Below the pieces are notes generated by a model, which saw only the letters and a list, made by a program, of their open reading frames with translations, made no database searches and was not told the origin of the DNA. A program made the translations under genes and the position numbers. Source: an uncultured Sulfuricurvum sp. (GTDB taxonomy: Bacteria; Campylobacterota; Campylobacteria; Campylobacterales; Sulfurimonadaceae). From it: a stretch of 64,000 nt of DNA. The DNA lies in the NCBI GenBank assembly GCA_903844635.1, contig CAIMUF010000077.1:40413-104412 (forward strand), given 5' to 3'. Of this stretch, positions 20,323 to 28,056 are shown piece after piece (position 1 is the stretch's first letter; each line of letters opens with the position of its first letter).

Positions 20323-20901
20323 ATGAAACACATTGTTAGTGCAAAAAATATTATGCTTGGAGCCACAGGTCTTGCCGTTTTAAGTGCCCTCTCTGGATGC
20401 CAAAGTAATCAAGAAGAGCAAAGAGCAGAAGGTGCGAATAAATTTCTTGTTGTTGAGCAGCAAACGAGCGGTAAATACGTCATTATTGAAGAGATGCCAA
20501 CCACAGGTCCTAGCCGTGCCATTATTCGTGAAACAGATCAGAATGGAACCGTACATGAACGTGTATTAACCGAAGCAGAGATGAAAGCCCTCGCAGATCA
20601 AGAGTACAAAAAAATGCAAGAAGGGAAATCAGAACTCAACTCTGAGCCTCACGGAGAAGGGATGGGATTAGCAGGTACTATCCTCGCTGCTGCCGGCGGT
20701 GCATTGCTCGGAAACATGATCGGAAATGCTCTTATGAACAATAAAAATGTTCAAAGACATCAAGATGTATCCAATCGTTCAGCGTATCATAAATCAGCTG
20801 GTGCAGGTGGCGGATCATCTACGGCTAGCTCAGGTAAAAAAAGCTTTTTTGGAAATAAAGGTGCAAGCAGCACTTCATCATCTAGCAGTTACGGAGGATA
20901 A
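20323..20901 (+). CDS. UPF0323 family lipoprotein
   Basis: A 192-residue lipoprotein. The signal peptide ends in the lipobox LSGC (Cys26). A compact central part (about 45-90) is followed by a glycine-rich hydrophobic stretch (GLAGTILAAAGGALLGNMIG) resembling glycine-zipper segments, and by a Gly/Ser-rich tail ending SSSSSYGG. This is the Campylobacterota UPF0323 family. The TAA overlaps the next ATG by one base (TAATG), coupling it to an ATP-grasp ligase gene, an arrangement that resembles E. coli ygiB-ygiC. Confidence 0.82.
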   Translation: MKHIVSAKNIMLGATGLAVLSALSGCQSNQEEQRAEGANKFLVVEQQTSGKYVIIEEMPTTGPSRAIIRETDQNGTVHERVLTEAEMKALADQEYKKMQEGKSELNSEPHGEGMGLAGTILAAAGGALLGNMIGNALMNNKNVQRHQDVSNRSAYHKSAGAGGGSSTASSGKKSFFGNKGASSTSSSSSYGG

Positions 20902-22082
20902 TGATGATATCACTTCAAACAATCAATCCTATAAATGACAGCACCCTAGAAGAAATTGGTTTCGCATGGCATACTGACAGTGATGAAAGTAAGTACGTTG
21001 CAGATGAACTCGTAATTGTAAGTGATCATGAGGCCGAAGCCTACTATGAGTGCGTCAATGAACTCTATGATATGTATGCAACGGCGGCTCAACACGTAAT
21101 TGACAACAATCTCTTCTTTGAACTTGGTATCCCGTTTAACCTTATAGAGGCTATTAAAAAAAGTTGGGACAATGATGTCCATTGGCACCTCTATGGTCGC
21201 TTTGATTTAGCCGGCGGGATCGATGGAAAACCTATCAAACTTATCGAGTTCAATGCCGACACCCCAACATCACTTTTCGAAACCGCTATACTTCAATGGG
21301 CGATTCTTAAACACAATGATATGGATGAAGAGCGTCAATTTAACAATATATATGAAGCCATCAGTGAAAACTTTCGCCGTCTTGTCACCCTCTTTGATGA
21401 TCCAAGTGAGTTTGAAAAACACTATGACGGATGGAAAATTCTTTTTAGCTCCGTGAGTGGAAATAGCGAAGAGGAACAAACCGTACGATTATTGCAACAA
21501 ATGGCAATCGATGCTGGATTTGAAACAGGATTTGAACCGCTTGGCGGCGTTAAATTTGATGAAGAAGGAATTTATGACAGTAATGATATTCCTTATGAAT
21601 ACTGGTTTAAACTTTTCCCGTGGGAAGACATCGCTATCGATGAAAACGAGCTTGCTGTTTTGCTTACGACCATTATGAACAACCAAAAAGCAATCATTCT
21701 CAATCCCGCCTACACATTACTCTTCCAATCCAAAGGGATGCTGAAAATACTCTGTGATCTTTTCCCTGAGTCCCCCTATCTCCTTAAAACTTCATATGAG
21801 CCTCTACAGGGACTCCAATGCGTTGAAAAGCGTATGTTCGGACGTGAAGGTGCGAATGTAAAGATTTTAGATGCATCAGGCAACGTTCTCGAAGCCAATG
21901 ACGGTCCCTATGGTAATTTCAAACCAATCTATCAAGAATACGTCGAGTTCCCTAAAGATATAAAAGGAAACAGCTACCAAGCAGGCGTATTTTTTGCTTA
22001 CGAAGCATGCGGATTAGGATTTCGTCGCGGTGGCAAGATTTTGAACAATATGTCAAAATTTGTGGGGCATGTACTCCGCTAA
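20901..22082 (+). CDS. Glutathionylspermidine synthase-family ATP-grasp ligase
   Basis: A 393-residue protein matching the synthetase domain of glutathionylspermidine synthase, as in E. coli YgiC/YjfC, without the amidase domain. Recognisable parts are IEFNADTPTSLFE (near residue 115) and EKRMFGREGANVKI (near 312), which carries ATP-grasp residues. It probably forms an amide bond at the expense of ATP; the true substrate is unknown. The start overlaps the lipoprotein stop. Its end overlaps the convergent ABC permease by 4 bp, so no terminator lies between them. Confidence 0.8.
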   Translation: MMISLQTINPINDSTLEEIGFAWHTDSDESKYVADELVIVSDHEAEAYYECVNELYDMYATAAQHVIDNNLFFELGIPFNLIEAIKKSWDNDVHWHLYGRFDLAGGIDGKPIKLIEFNADTPTSLFETAILQWAILKHNDMDEERQFNNIYEAISENFRRLVTLFDDPSEFEKHYDGWKILFSSVSGNSEEEQTVRLLQQMAIDAGFETGFEPLGGVKFDEEGIYDSNDIPYEYWFKLFPWEDIAIDENELAVLLTTIMNNQKAIILNPAYTLLFQSKGMLKILCDLFPESPYLLKTSYEPLQGLQCVEKRMFGREGANVKILDASGNVLEANDGPYGNFKPIYQEYVEFPKDIKGNSYQAGVFFAYEACGLGFRRGGKILNNMSKFVGHVLR

Positions 22083-22873
22083 CGCACCTCTTTTTGACTC
22101 AGACGCGCTTGAAGCGTGTTTGAGATATTCATTAACGCAAACGTCACGATAAAAATCATAAGTCCTGGGAAAAAGCTTACCCACCATGCGATATCAATTA
22201 CATCTTTACCACTACTGAGAATACTTCCCCAGCTCATTTGTGGAGCTGTGATCCCAAGGCCCAAAAATGAAAGTCCGGATTCGGCTAAAATTGCCCCCCC
22301 GACTCCAAACGTAAAGCTGATCAATACGATTGGCGCCAGTAAAGGTGCGTAATATTTCATCATGATTTTAAGAGGATGAACTTTAGCTATATGTAAAATT
22401 CGTATGTAGGGTTTAGCGGATATTGCAAAACTTTCCGAGCGAATTAACCGTGCGGTACTCATCCATCCCGTAATGGAAATAATAAATATCAAAATCCATA
22501 CCGAAGCATTTACATAACTAACAAGCGTAAGAAGTAAAAAGAGGGTTGGAAACGTTAAAAAGAGATCCACGATCACAATAAAAAGTTTATCATAGCCACC
22601 ACGTAGTAATGCAGCACTCACACCATAGATCAAACCGATAAACGTAGAAAATAGTGCACTTCCAAAACCAATAATCAAAGAGACTTGACCACCCTCAATA
22701 ATTCGCGCCAATACATCACGTCCGAGTCTATCGGTTCCGAACCAATGAAGCATTGACGGGGGGAGTAAAATAGCATTTTTATCCAAACTGCTTGGATCAA
22801 TGCCATATACAAGAGTGCCAAAAAAAGAAAAAAGGATGACCCCTGCAAGCAAGATACTACTTGCAATAAACAT
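22079..22873 (-). CDS. ABC transporter permease, DppC/OppC type (orphan)
   Basis: A 264-residue inner-membrane permease with about six helices and the EAA-type cytoplasmic loop (around WMSTARLIRSESFAISAK). FGTDRLGRDVLARIIEGGQ is typical of DppC/NikC/OppC proteins for peptides or nickel. No DppB, ATPase or binding-protein gene is adjacent. The ATG overlaps the flgK stop by 2 bases within TGATG, so it sits at the end of a flagellar gene run. Confidence 0.85.
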   Translation of the reverse strand: MFIASSILLAGVILFSFFGTLVYGIDPSSLDKNAILLPPSMLHWFGTDRLGRDVLARIIEGGQVSLIIGFGSALFSTFIGLIYGVSAALLRGGYDKLFIVIVDLFLTFPTLFLLLTLVSYVNASVWILIFIISITGWMSTARLIRSESFAISAKPYIRILHIAKVHPLKIMMKYYAPLLAPIVLISFTFGVGGAILAESGLSFLGLGITAPQMSWGSILSSGKDVIDIAWWVSFFPGLMIFIVTFALMNISNTLQARLSQKEVR

Positions 22874-24714
22874 CAGGCCTTGATCCCCAATAATGTTGTC
22901 ATCATCTGGTCAATTGTCGTAATTACCTTTGCTGCAGCGCCATAGGATGTTTGATAGCGAATAAGATTTGCCATCTCTTCATCAATACTCACTTTGCCTA
23001 TCGAATCATACTCCTGCTTAACCGCATTCAATTGAGCCGTGATGGAATTGTTACTCAATATTGCTGAGTTTGTTTTTGTTCCAACTTTACTCACAAGTGA
23101 ATCAAAATAACTGTAAAGAGTTTCATTGGAAGTTGTTATACCTGAAGTAAAGGAAACCGATGCAAACTGTAATTCCACCATATCTAAAGCCGTTTGATTA
23201 TCCCCATTGGCTGGAGATTTAAAGGCACGTAACTGACTTGAATCATCTTTTATATCACTATTAAGGGTAATATTTTTACCATTATTTCCATCGAAAAAAC
23301 GGCTTAAACCTGTAACACCTGCAAAATTAGTCCCTTTATCTTCGATTGCAAAAGTATATCCCTGATCAGCAAAACTCTGATTCATCGTGATATCCAATAT
23401 ATTTGAAGAAGAAAAAGATGTAGTTAAAATATTATTAATATCATTCAGTGCATTATTATCAAGATTATCATCCTTTGATGCGCTCATTTTTCCAATAATG
23501 CTATTTGCTGTCGAAGAATCACCAATTGACGTAACGGTATCGATTACTATCTTCCTTCGTGCAACTTCATTTCCGTCAATGTCGTATGCAACGACTTCAA
23601 ATGTTCCTGCTTTAAAATTTTCACCCGTACTTAGAAGAGATTCTGTATCTGAGAATCCTAACGGGTTTGAATGCATTGCATGAGTAGCACTTTGAGCATA
23701 AAGACTGTTGGTAGACTCAATAAGACCTTTGGAAAAAGTATCTAAAGTATTAACCGTTTCTTGTAAAAAACCATTTTCAAATTCGCCATCAGCCCCTATT
23801 TGAGAGCCACGAAGCTCCAAGAGAGCTCCCACTTTTCCACCTGTAATATTTTGAGAAAATGGGATTTTTACTCCATCTTGACGCTCATAATAAAGATCAT
23901 TGTAACCGTTTTTATTACCGGCACTTTCAATACCAATCGGATGAAAATTAGAACCGTCAACAATATTAAAACCACCAATTTGAATCGTATAGCTTCCGTT
24001 TCCTTCGGCAATACTGCTGTTTACTCCAGTATTACTTTGAATTTGACCTATTGTTACTTTGGACCCTACAAGTTTAGACATGGTCAATTCAAGCTGATTT
24101 CGTTGGTCACGCAAATCATTAGCATTGTTCAATCCAGCACTTTCTGCAACATTAATGGACTTATTCAATCCTGCAATTTGTTCAGCAATACGATTAACTT
24201 CATTAATATTTACCGCAAGCTGATCATTGAGAGAAGATTGTAATCCCGTAATTTGTGTGCGGGTGCTGCTAATATGCTGAGTCAAATTTTGCGCTTGCTG
24301 TGCCAAATCTACTTTTAATGAACTGTTACCAGGGTTATTGGCCAATGACTGCCAAGAGTTAAAATAATTTTGAAGGTCATTTTTAATTCCTACTTTATCA
24401 ATCTCTGGAAAATAGGTAGAAAGCTCTTGTAAATTCTTTGTCATTGCGTCAGAATAATCTTTCGCTTGAGAGGTTGAAGCATAACGATCAAAGACAAATT
24501 GATCGAATATACGAGCAATTTCCGTAATCTGTGTTCCATTTCCTCGCTGTCCCGGATCAATACTAATGGGCGTTGCAGCAGCAGTTACAACTCGCTGTCG
24601 AGTATAGCCTTCTGTTTCAGCATTTGCAATATTATGTCCTGTTGTATCAATCCCAATTTGAGCAGCGTTGAGACCGCTGTATCCTATGTGTAAAGCGTTA
24701 AAAATCGATCCCAT
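22873..24714 (-). CDS. flgK: Flagellar hook-associated protein 1 FlgK
   Basis: A 613-residue hook-filament junction protein exported by the flagellar type III system. The N-terminal heptad region (FNALHIGYSGLNAAQIG, then HNIANAETEGYTRQ) and the C-terminal helices (NLIRYQTSYGAAAKVI) are the conserved axial-protein parts; the middle is variable and Ser/Asn-rich. Preceded by the flgN-like chaperone gene with a 1-bp gap. Confidence 0.95.
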   Translation of the reverse strand: MGSIFNALHIGYSGLNAAQIGIDTTGHNIANAETEGYTRQRVVTAAATPISIDPGQRGNGTQITEIARIFDQFVFDRYASTSQAKDYSDAMTKNLQELSTYFPEIDKVGIKNDLQNYFNSWQSLANNPGNSSLKVDLAQQAQNLTQHISSTRTQITGLQSSLNDQLAVNINEVNRIAEQIAGLNKSINVAESAGLNNANDLRDQRNQLELTMSKLVGSKVTIGQIQSNTGVNSSIAEGNGSYTIQIGGFNIVDGSNFHPIGIESAGNKNGYNDLYYERQDGVKIPFSQNITGGKVGALLELRGSQIGADGEFENGFLQETVNTLDTFSKGLIESTNSLYAQSATHAMHSNPLGFSDTESLLSTGENFKAGTFEVVAYDIDGNEVARRKIVIDTVTSIGDSSTANSIIGKMSASKDDNLDNNALNDINNILTTSFSSSNILDITMNQSFADQGYTFAIEDKGTNFAGVTGLSRFFDGNNGKNITLNSDIKDDSSQLRAFKSPANGDNQTALDMVELQFASVSFTSGITTSNETLYSYFDSLVSKVGTKTNSAILSNNSITAQLNAVKQEYDSIGKVSIDEEMANLIRYQTSYGAAAKVITTIDQMMTTLLGIKA

Positions 24715-24715
24715 C

Positions 24716-25147
24716 TTATACTCTCAATTCCAAAAATGAAGCTTCATTAGAAACAACAGATTGATATCCTTGCATCTGTGTTGGAACAACTTTTTCGAGT
24801 AATGAATTGTAAAATGCTCCTACACTTAAAACCATTTTTGCGTATTGCTGATTAACATCACGAAGGCGCGATAAATGTATTTTGAGGCTTTCCAGTTCTT
24901 GATGCTCTTGATCATCCAATAAATCATTCAATGCTTTTTCAGGCTGTGCGTTCATAAGTTTAGAAATTTCATGGTCTATCATTGCTTTTTTTTGTTCAAA
25001 ACTTGTTATTTTTTCTTGCTTAATCGAAAGACGATCAAATTGGGGATTATGATTTGCCTCTTTTATATCATCAATATCTTCAAGCGAAAGCGAGATTAAC
25101 TTGTCAAGATCTTTGATAGCGTTTTGCAACTGGTAGGACAACATCAT
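24716..25147 (-). CDS. FlgN-like flagellar export chaperone
   Basis: A 143-residue, largely helical protein with a long coiled-coil stretch (about 10-110) and no membrane segment. Its position directly before flgK and after flgM, its size and its helical character match FlgN, the chaperone for FlgK and FlgL. Sequence similarity is weak, so the call rests mostly on context. Two adjacent ATG codons (25147 and 25144) could start it. Confidence 0.65.
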   Translation of the reverse strand: MMLSYQLQNAIKDLDKLISLSLEDIDDIKEANHNPQFDRLSIKQEKITSFEQKKAMIDHEISKLMNAQPEKALNDLLDDQEHQELESLKIHLSRLRDVNQQYAKMVLSVGAFYNSLLEKVVPTQMQGYQSVVSNEASFLELRV

Positions 25148-25177
25148 AAACTCCTAAATGTGCACCATAAAAGTGCG

Positions 25178-25384
25178 TTACGTTAAGTCTTGAGCAATAC
25201 GCTTAGCTAACGCTTGTATATCAACACGATATTCGCCATTTTCGATAGAAGCTTTCAGCTTATCGACTCGGCTTGTGTCACCTTGCTTTGCAACCGTTTG
25301 AGCCGATTTTTCTTGCTCTTTAGGTTTTAGTGATGAATCTTGATATGTCCCTCTTACGAGAGAACTATTAAGGTTTGAAATCAT
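25178..25384 (-). CDS. flgM: Anti-sigma-28 factor FlgM
   Basis: A 68-residue protein; FlgM binds FliA (sigma-28) until the hook is finished. The C-terminal part (SRVDKLKASIENGEYRVD, then IQALAKRIAQDL) is the conserved sigma-binding region, and the N-terminal half is polar and probably disordered. It is as short as other epsilon-type FlgM proteins. A CGATAT box upstream (25425-25430) may be a sigma-28 element. Confidence 0.85.
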   Translation of the reverse strand: MISNLNSSLVRGTYQDSSLKPKEQEKSAQTVAKQGDTSRVDKLKASIENGEYRVDIQALAKRIAQDLT

Positions 25385-25424
25385 TGTGATTCCTTATTAT
25401 TTGTTTAAAATCTTTATACTTTTA

Positions 25425-25430
25425 ATATCG
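25425..25430 (-). promoter_or_regulatory. Possible sigma-28 -10 element before flgM
   Basis: The minus strand reads CGATAT, the -10 core described for Campylobacter sigma-28 promoters, about 40 bases before the flgM ATG. No TAAA box is found at the expected upstream distance, so support is partial. Confidence 0.3.
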
Positions 25431-25455
25431 ACCAAAAACAAAAAACATGTAATCT

Positions 25456-25743
25456 TTAATTACTTTTTACCCCTTTTTGACTCAAGCTATCAAACAACAT
25501 TTGTGAAAAACCAAATCCGCCTGCACTTGCATTTGCAAGCTCATCTCGATACATCGATTTATAAATCTTATCTCCCGGATCGTTTGTTTTAAAAATATTT
25601 TTTTCATCTTTCATTGCTTCATCCAACATCATTTTTACGATAATGGATTCAAACTGATCGGTTTTTTCACGAAGTGCTTTATCACTCTCTTTAGAACCGA
25701 TTTTAGGAAGTTCTTTATGCGTGTTAATTCCTGACAAGTCCAT
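25456..25743 (-). CDS. FlgJ-type rod-binding protein (rod domain only)
   Basis: A 95-residue protein matching the N-terminal rod-capping domain of FlgJ (DQFESIIVKMMLDEAM, then YRDELANASAGGFGFSQML). The muramidase domain found in gammaproteobacterial FlgJ is absent, as is usual in Campylobacterota. The ATG overlaps the flgI stop by one base (TAATG). Confidence 0.85.
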   Translation of the reverse strand: MDLSGINTHKELPKIGSKESDKALREKTDQFESIIVKMMLDEAMKDEKNIFKTNDPGDKIYKSMYRDELANASAGGFGFSQMLFDSLSQKGVKSN

Positions 25744-26789
25744 TAGATGACCTCCAATTCACATGAAATTGCACCCGCACTCTTCATCGCTTGGAAAATC
25801 GAAATCATGGCTTTTGGAGATGCCCCTAGCTTTTGAAGAGAGCGGGCGATGTTGGCAACCGTTGTGGTACCATTTTTAGTATAAACTTCGTTTTCATTCA
25901 ATCCGATAGCTAAGTTTTTATCCATAACCACACTGCCGTTTGGCTTGCTGATCGTATCTTGTGCGAGAATTTTTACCGTAATATCACCTTGCGTTATGAC
26001 AACAGGTTTGATTTCGATATCAACGCCTGCAATAATAGTTCCGGTACGCTCATTAATAATAATCTTTTGCTCTTGTGCATAATCAAGAGAAAGACCTTCA
26101 ACCTCCGCAATAAATGCGACCATACTAATATCTTTTGGGCGTTTGAGTAAAATAGTACGTGAATCAATGGCATTCGCAATTTCATTTTTGAATCGAGAAT
26201 TAATACTTTTTTGGATGGAAAGTGAATTGGCAAAATTGGATGTTTTTAGGGATAAAGTAACGTTTTCTTGATGCGCTAAATCTTGCGCTATCTCACGTTC
26301 AACTAAACCGCCTGCATACACCATACCTGCGGTTGGATGCGATTCTGCTCCTGCACCTTTTTCATTTTTTCCGCCGATACTGACAGGGCCTTGAGCAAGA
26401 GCGTAGATTTTTCCATCGACACCTTTGAGCGGAGTCATGAGAAGCGTTCCGCCTTCAAGTGATTTTGCGTCACCGATGGAGGATACTGTCACATCAAAAG
26501 AGTCACCCTGTCGTGCGAATGGAGCAAATTTAGCGGTTACAACAACGGCTGCAACGTTTTTGGATTTAATATCAATGGGATTCATATCGATGTTCATAGC
26601 TTTAAGCATATTGGCAATGGATTGTAAAGTAAATTTTGAAGTGGTACCATCCCCTGTTTTTTTCAAACCGACGACGAGAGAGTATCCAATGATTTGATTG
26701 TCACGAACGCCCACAACATTGGCTACTTCACCAATGCGTGTTGCGTGCAGTGTGCTAAGTAATACTAAAAAAAGAGCTAATTTTTTCAT
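25743..26789 (-). CDS. flgI: Flagellar P-ring protein FlgI
   Basis: A 348-residue periplasmic protein with a signal peptide (MKKLALFLVLLSTLHA). GYSLVVGLKKTGDGT and the C-terminal GASPKAMISIFQAMKSAGAI are typical FlgI sequences. I start it at the ATG at 26789, with AAAGGA five bases upstream; the preceding TTG codon is not needed. It forms the P-ring of the flagellar basal body. A sigma-54-like promoter lies just upstream. Confidence 0.95.
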   Translation of the reverse strand: MKKLALFLVLLSTLHATRIGEVANVVGVRDNQIIGYSLVVGLKKTGDGTTSKFTLQSIANMLKAMNIDMNPIDIKSKNVAAVVVTAKFAPFARQGDSFDVTVSSIGDAKSLEGGTLLMTPLKGVDGKIYALAQGPVSIGGKNEKGAGAESHPTAGMVYAGGLVEREIAQDLAHQENVTLSLKTSNFANSLSIQKSINSRFKNEIANAIDSRTILLKRPKDISMVAFIAEVEGLSLDYAQEQKIIINERTGTIIAGVDIEIKPVVITQGDITVKILAQDTISKPNGSVVMDKNLAIGLNENEVYTKNGTTTVANIARSLQKLGASPKAMISIFQAMKSAGAISCELEVI

Positions 26790-26817
26790 CAAAATCCTTT
26801 GAAACTATCAAAGAATA

Positions 26818-26833
26818 AGCAAAAAATATTCCA
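26818..26833 (-). promoter_or_regulatory. Sigma-54 (RpoN) promoter for flgI operon
   Basis: The minus strand reads TGGAATATTTTTTGCT. The GG and GC pairs are separated by exactly ten bases, the spacing required for the -24/-12 elements. The predicted start near 26807 leaves a leader of about 17 bases before the flgI ATG. It overlaps the 3' flank of rsmD. Confidence 0.6.
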
Positions 26834-26837
26834 TTTT

Positions 26838-27425
26838 TTACGCGTAATAACTCAGTGTTGTTTTCCCGAACTTTTTGGTTTTAACAACCTTGAAATCGCC
26901 GATACTTTCAGGAAGTTCCAAACCGGTCATGTGTTCAATGATAATCAAACGAACCGTGTTTAAGCTTAATGATGCAAGCATAGCGAGGGTCTTATCGTAA
27001 ATAGCTTCCATCCCTTCACGAATCGAGAAAGGAGGATCTACGTAAATAAAGGCAGCTTCGCCAAGAGCTTCAAGTCTCTTTTTGACGCCTGAAATCGTCG
27101 CGAAACTGTTCCCTTCAACTACTTCACATGCCTTTGGATCGGTTTGAGCTATATTGTCGCGCAATGCACGAAGAGCATCACTGTCTTTTTCCATAAAAAT
27201 AACTTTTTTAGCACCACGACTGAGTGCTTCCAGTCCGATAGAGCCGCTCCCTGAAAATACTTCGACGACAATGGAATCAATCACATCAAACTGTATCGTA
27301 TTAAAAAACGACTCCACAACAATCATCTTTGAACTGCGAGTGGTCTCTTTGGAGGGAAGTTTTAAAGTTTTGCCTTTGTATTTACCGGCAACTATTTTTT
27401 TGGTTAGACTTGTGTTATTTTTCAT
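26838..27425 (-). CDS. rsmD: 16S rRNA (guanine966-N2)-methyltransferase RsmD
   Basis: A 195-residue methyltransferase. The SAM-binding motif VEVFSGSGSIGLEALSRG and the catalytic YVDPPF are in place, and the N-terminal GKYKGKTLKLPS is typical of RsmD. It methylates G966 of 16S rRNA during small-subunit assembly. Overlaps the preceding unknown gene by 11 bp. Confidence 0.9.
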   Translation of the reverse strand: MKNNTSLTKKIVAGKYKGKTLKLPSKETTRSSKMIVVESFFNTIQFDVIDSIVVEVFSGSGSIGLEALSRGAKKVIFMEKDSDALRALRDNIAQTDPKACEVVEGNSFATISGVKKRLEALGEAAFIYVDPPFSIREGMEAIYDKTLAMLASLSLNTVRLIIIEHMTGLELPESIGDFKVVKTKKFGKTTLSYYA

Positions 27426-27801
27426 AAAATGCCCGTACTGCTTTCAGAATATTTGCTTGATATTCACGTGTTAATTTTTCGATATGATGTTCAAGTATCT
27501 CAAATCCGACACGATCATCGATGGGTTCCTCAATCTCAGCCAGAGAAGCTTGAAGCGCATTTGGTACTCTCATTGCTTCGAGCTTGGTATGCAAGGAATC
27601 GAATAATTGTGCTTTGGAAAAAGGCTTTCTTAAATCGGTGTTAGCCTCAGATGAAATAATAAATGTCGGATATTCATCATCGGAGATATTTTTATCCCGT
27701 ATGAGAATATCGCACTGACGCCTTGAGCTCAGATGCCCTTCTAAAAAAAGTTCAAGTGAGCGTTGCATTAATGGTGAATCACATTGAACCGCTACTTTCA
27801 T
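27415..27801 (-). CDS. Conserved unknown protein, possibly a degenerate receiver domain
   Basis: A 128-residue soluble protein, not recognised as a named family. I use the ATG at 27801 (MKVAVQCDSP), preceded by AAGGAAG, rather than one 16 codons upstream. The order of short hydrophobic strands and the segment DLRKPFSKAQLFDSLH resemble the end of a response-regulator receiver (conserved K-P-F), but no phospho-acceptor Asp is evident. A helical C-terminus follows (about 85-128). It overlaps rsmD by 11 bp. Confidence 0.6.
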   Translation of the reverse strand: MKVAVQCDSPLMQRSLELFLEGHLSSRRQCDILIRDKNISDDEYPTFIISSEANTDLRKPFSKAQLFDSLHTKLEAMRVPNALQASLAEIEEPIDDRVGFEILEHHIEKLTREYQANILKAVRAFYEK

Positions 27802-27954
27802 TTGATAACTTCCTTCTAAAAACATTGATTCTTCTCTATATTTTCGCATTTTAACATAGATTTGATGTCATAGGGGATTGAAACGTCAAAAAATGACTAC
27901 GAAAAAAATTCGGATAATGTAAAAATTCCTTATTATTTTTAAAGGGAGTTATTT

Positions 27955-28056
27955 ATGAGAACGTACACTTATAATTTTCACTATTTATACCTTGCTGGAT
28001 TCATGTCGCTTGGCTTACTTTGTTTAAACTTTATTTGGAACGGATCTTTTTTATGA
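27955..28056 (+). CDS. 33-residue hydrophobic peptide coupled to hemH
   Basis: An ATG at 27955, preceded by AAAGGGAG at normal spacing, opens a 33-codon frame that stops at 28054-28056. The product begins MRTYTYNFHYLYLAGFMSLG and continues hydrophobic (LLCLNFIWN), enough for one membrane helix. The stop overlaps the hemH ATG as ATGA, the same coupling used by the following genes. The strong ribosome site and the overlap argue for real translation; no function is known. It could be a membrane micro-protein or a leader peptide. Confidence 0.55.
   Translation: MRTYTYNFHYLYLAGFMSLGLLCLNFIWNGSFL

Noticed and set aside
27874..27884. GGGATTGAAAC, which resembles the 3' end of a CRISPR repeat
   Set aside because: It occurs once, with no second repeat or spacer spacing around it and no cas gene in the window.
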